Assembly (NCBI RefSeq): GCF_000340215.1
Contig: NW_006921537.1
Location: 4,109,646-4,173,645 of the forward strand
Length of the DNA: 64,000 nt
Source of the DNA: Pseudocercospora fijiensis CIRAD86
Lineage: Eukaryota > Ascomycota > Dothideomycetes > Mycosphaerellales > Mycosphaerellaceae
Direction: 5' to 3'
Made by a program: the position numbers and the translations under genes. Under the pieces are notes generated by a model. The model had not been told where the DNA came from. It did no database searches and saw nothing but the letters and a program-made list of their open reading frames with translations. How positions within the stretch are numbered: position 1 is the stretch's first letter; each line of letters begins with the position of its first letter. Positions 60,554-64,000 of the stretch are shown here, piece by piece.

Positions 60554-60750
60554 TATAAGAAGGGTTACGTTAGCAGGTAGATAGGGTAATAGTAGGTATA
60601 GGTAGTATTCGATAGAGATCTAAGAGGAGAGGGAGGAAGGCAGGCTAGTTAGCCTAACGCTAAGCGCCAAGCCCTGCCTAAGGCACTAAGACCCTAGCTT
60701 CACTCGGCCTAATTATATACTAATTACGTATAGCCTCTTTAGCTCTAATA
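60554..60750 (-). repeat. C2 3' LTR (197 bp)
   Basis: Begins TATAAGAAGGG and ends CTCTAATA on the plus strand, the reverse complement of the C-family LTR. Confidence 0.88.
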
Positions 60751-61942
60751 TACGCTTCCCTTCTAAAGGCCGCGCCCTCGTAGCCTGTCTATATTCCTAT
60801 CTAATCTCTATTGCCGCTAACTTAGCAGGTCTAATAAGCTATTTAGCCCGTGCTAAATTAAATACTTAACTACCTAATTATATAACAATGTCAAACCTCA
60901 CTTTTAATACAATGTCTAACTCTAACTGCGCTATCCTTATATACAATAAAGTAATATATATCTATAAGAATTAAGGACTATCGACTAATTATAATACGAG
61001 CGCGTCTTCCCTGCTGTAATAGGTAGACGTACGAGGTATTACAGCCCTGCCTCCGTTCTAAGTAATGTCGTACCGAGTTCTTTGCGTCTACTCTTAAAAA
61101 ACCTAGTAATGTCCGCTTCCGAGGGTTGTCCGTTCCGAGGGATTGTTCTTATTATTATAAGGGCTATTATTTACTGTCGTAGTTTTACTAGCCCTAATTA
61201 GTTAGGTTTAGTAGCCTTCAATTATCAATCTTATCTTATCTTTTAAAAAACACAGCTCGTCTAGTTTCTATAGGTAAAGGCTATTATAAGTGTAGTAGTA
61301 GAGGTTCGCCTCGCTTAAAGGGTCAGAAAGATCGAGGAGTAACCTATTGTCCGTAAGATCGACCCCGGCTAGCTTAGCTCTATAGTTTTGCTCTTAGTTA
61401 GTCTATTAACTTAATCTTTTAAACCTTAATATTTTGACTTAGCCTTAAAGTTTTGATCAAACCTTTAATACAGCTATTCTTTTGACTTAATTAGTATAGC
61501 GCGCTTCCGGCCTTAGGCCGTAGTATAGGTAAGGTTGTCTTCGTAAGTGTAGCGACAATAGTAAGTAATATTAATAATAGCGGCGCTAGTCGTCTTAGCG
61601 CTAACTTTACCTCGCTTCTAATCTTCTTCTTTAACTAACAATATACTCCGCAATACTGTTACTAATATAGCCGCGCCGGCCGCGCCGCCCTCGCCGATTG
61701 CCTAGGCCTCGAGGCCTCGATAGAATAAAGGAATAAGAGGGGGACCTATAGGGTGCGTTAGTAAAGAGGTAGAGTCCTTAGCCTAAGAGGAGTAGGCGAT
61801 TAGTTAACGCATTATAGCGCGTTTGTTAATGCTCGGTACGCGTTCACTATAGTAGTATAGTCTTATTGTCCTAGTTTGCCGGCCTCTAATTAGTTAGCTA
61901 ATAGCACCCTAGGGGTAGCATTAGTTCTAGGCCTTAGTAACA

Positions 61943-64000
61943 TTACGAGCTTTTAGCCTTCTTCTTGTTCTTTACGCTAGTCTAATACTTATCTAACAAC
62001 TTAGTTATGTCTTTAAAAGAGGCTTTAGCTTCCTATAAGTCCTATTTAGGTAAATAGCCTTACTATCTTAATAGGTACTCCTTCTTGCCCTACCTAGTCC
62101 GATGCTTTAGGATACGTTCTATAGACTATAGCTCTTTACTATTAGCTAAGACTTCTTCTGACTTAGCAGGCGCTTTATCGCCTTCGCGCTAGTAGTATAG
62201 TTTAAGGAGGGAGATATAGAAGGTGTTATAGATAGTATAATAGGGTAGAAGCTATAACTAGTAGGCCTAGCTATTGCCCTTCGGTTCTCGGATACGAAAT
62301 AGGCTAATGTATCTTAGTGCGAGCTTAGGCCTTGTTTTACTATTAGGCGATAGGTATTTGCGGATGCGGAGGTTCTTAGTACTAAGTATAACTATGTCGC
62401 CTTGTTTAAAGGTTATTAGTATATAACGCTTATCGTAGTAGGCCTTTTGATATTCTTAAGCCTTTGTTAACTTCTTAGCTATCTTAGCATAGATTTCTCG
62501 CATCTTCTAGACACGTTCTATTGCCGCTAGTATCTCTAGTACTTGACGCGCTTCCCTTTCCTTACGCTCGGCCTCGAGCGAGGTAAATAGATCTTATAGC
62601 AACGCGGCGTTTTAACCTATTATAGCTATATATAGTAAAACCTTAGTTAATAAGTGTATACTATTATTGTACACGAATTCTGTAGGCTATAGGAGATTAA
62701 CCTAATCCTTAGGATTCTCGTTAATGTAACTGCGTAGGTACTGCTATAGGGTAGCATTCTATCTCTCTGTTTAACCGTTAGTCTATAGATAGAAGGCTGT
62801 TAATAGCCGATGCTTTAGTCTTAGCTATAGGTATATTTCGCTCTAGTAGTGCGATATAAATGTCGAGCCCCTATCGGAGACTATCCTCTTAGGGGTTCCC
62901 TAATAGGTATAGAAGATGTTAGTCTATAGCGCCTCTACTATATTAATAGCAGTCTAATCCTTACGCGCCGGGATATATCGAGCGCTATTAGTAAATCGAT
63001 CTACTATAACAAGGATAGCATTATATACGTCCTTGCTACCCCTACGCTTAGTAGGCGGAAGTCCTATAATAAAGTCTATTATAAGCTCTATAAATAGCTT
63101 CTTTAGAATAGGGAGTAAAGACAACTCGCCGAATAGTAAGTACTTCGGTGCTTTAACTCGTTAATATGCGGCATACGTGTCTACGTAGTCCTTTATATCC
63201 CGCTTACTATTTAGCTAGTAGTATATACGAGATACTAGCTCGTGCGACCTCTCTATACTATAGTAACCGGCAAGCTTACTATTATAGTATCGCTTAAGAA
63301 GTTCTTATCGGATCGAATGTTTAGCGGGGACATAGTATCTACCCTTAAACTTTAAATAACCTTTATTATCGATCGACTAATTGTTACTCTTACTAGATCG
63401 AGTCTCTCGCCTACTTATAAGCCTATCGATACGTTTAGTAGCAAAGGCGTCCCTCTACTAAGCACGTAATAGCTCGTCTATAAACGATCGACTATCCCTA
63501 TTTATAAGGTTATTTAATAGCACCCTCGCTATTAAACGAGGTACGCATTATATGTATCTAATAGCACTAGTAGCCGGATTAACTACATTAGTGCTTTAAT
63601 CGCTGTTACTATATATAGCGATATCGACTAGGGAGTTATTATAACTTCTCCTATCTGTGTCCTTAGCCCTTGCCTTAACACGCACTATTAATATAGCAAG
63701 AGCATTAATATGCTTTAAGCTGTCGCGGAGTCCGGTAAGCCGCTTATCCTACGCGTACTTATTAATAACACGGGCTATAGCAATCTTATACTATAGGGTT
63801 AGAAACAAAGAATTAATAGATTGCTAAGTCTCGCTATTGTAATTAGGTCGCCTCGATAGGCTATTAGTAGGGTTACTTACGCCTAGCCGATATAATATAT
63901 TAAAATCGAACCTAGCAAGGTAGACGGCCTATCTAGCCTATCGACCTATAACCCTAGTAACCTTAGTAATGCTACGGAGGTTGTTATAGTCTATATAGAC
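61943..64000 (-). pseudogene. C2 pol fragment: integrase/chromodomain to RNase H
   Basis: Reverse-strand counterpart of 50310-52350 in C3: Lys-rich tail, chromodomain, integrase, then RNase H at the window end. RIP-type stops occur throughout. It runs off the window. Confidence 0.87.

Larger units (their letters stand above)
60554..64000 (-). mobile_element. Element C2: second minus-strand C copy, truncated by the window
   Basis: LTR at 60554-60750, 3' UTR 60751-61942, pol from its TAA (61943-61945) to beyond 64000. The 3' UTR and pol are uninterrupted, so this copy gives the template that proves the B and D insertions in C1. A possible TSD is CTAGT (60549-60553); its partner is outside the window. 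Confidence 0.9.

Noticed and set aside
8211..64000. Alternative genetic code or programmed read-through (many in-frame TAG/TAA)
   Set aside because: The stops match RIP of CAG, CAA and TGG, occur only in repeats, and coincide with catalytic-site damage. The genes before 8210 use normal stops.
1..64000. tRNA, rRNA or telomere repeats
   Set aside because: No cloverleaf, rRNA core or TTAGGG array was recognised on reading; RIP also makes weak matches unreliable.

Overview
This window is from a filamentous ascomycete (Pezizomycotina). The intron style, the ALR/MNR2-type magnesium transporter, the Isc1-type phospholipase and, above all, repeat-induced point mutation (RIP) over all repeats point there. 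A Dothideomycete is plausible, but I cannot name the species. There are two compartments. Positions 1 to about 8210 are ordinary gene space with three genes: an unrecognised Ser/Pro-rich protein (84-2009, +), an Isc1-family inositol phosphosphingolipid phospholipase C (2978-4456, +) and a CorA-superfamily Mg2+ transporter (4913-7660, -, three exons, one GC-AG intron). The two genes at 2978-4456 and 4913-7660 converge.

From about 8210 to 64000 there is no intact host gene. Nearly every CpA/TpG has become TpA, so reading frames are studded with TAG and TAA but are otherwise mostly continuous. Using LTR ends, target-site duplications (TSDs) and frames that rejoin when an insertion is removed, I resolve most of this block as a nest of mobile elements. 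Element C1 (Gypsy, minus strand) is the outer shell: 8526-9244, 42747-45472 and 59894-60553. Into it went B (Gypsy, plus, 9245-42741, 309-bp LTRs, TSD AAAGG), D (Gypsy, plus, 45473-59893, 155-bp LTRs, TSD TAACC) and C2, a second C copy (minus, 60554 to the window end). B is interrupted in gag by A, a very large Gypsy element (10036-36590, 122-bp LTRs, TSD TATAC). A is interrupted in pol by an 11.2-kb DNA element E (15258-26483, flanked by AGACCC). D is interrupted in gag by C3, a complete C copy (plus, 46652-53794, 198-bp LTRs, TSD CTTAA).

Two elements stand out. Element E carries a 1064-codon protein with DUF6589-like features on the plus strand and a 1018-codon RecQ-like helicase on the minus strand, separated by a cluster of minisatellites. 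Neither frame contains a frameshift. Element A would be about 15.3 kb without E, and carries a roughly 1560-codon open frame of unknown function between integrase/chromodomain and the 3' LTR. All four Gypsy families (A, B, C, D) look like chromodomain-bearing chromoviruses, with varying confidence in the chromodomain. All appear inactivated by RIP: catalytic Asp to Asn, zinc-ligand Cys/His to Tyr, and Trp/Gln to stop. No rRNA, tRNA or CRISPR array was recognised.
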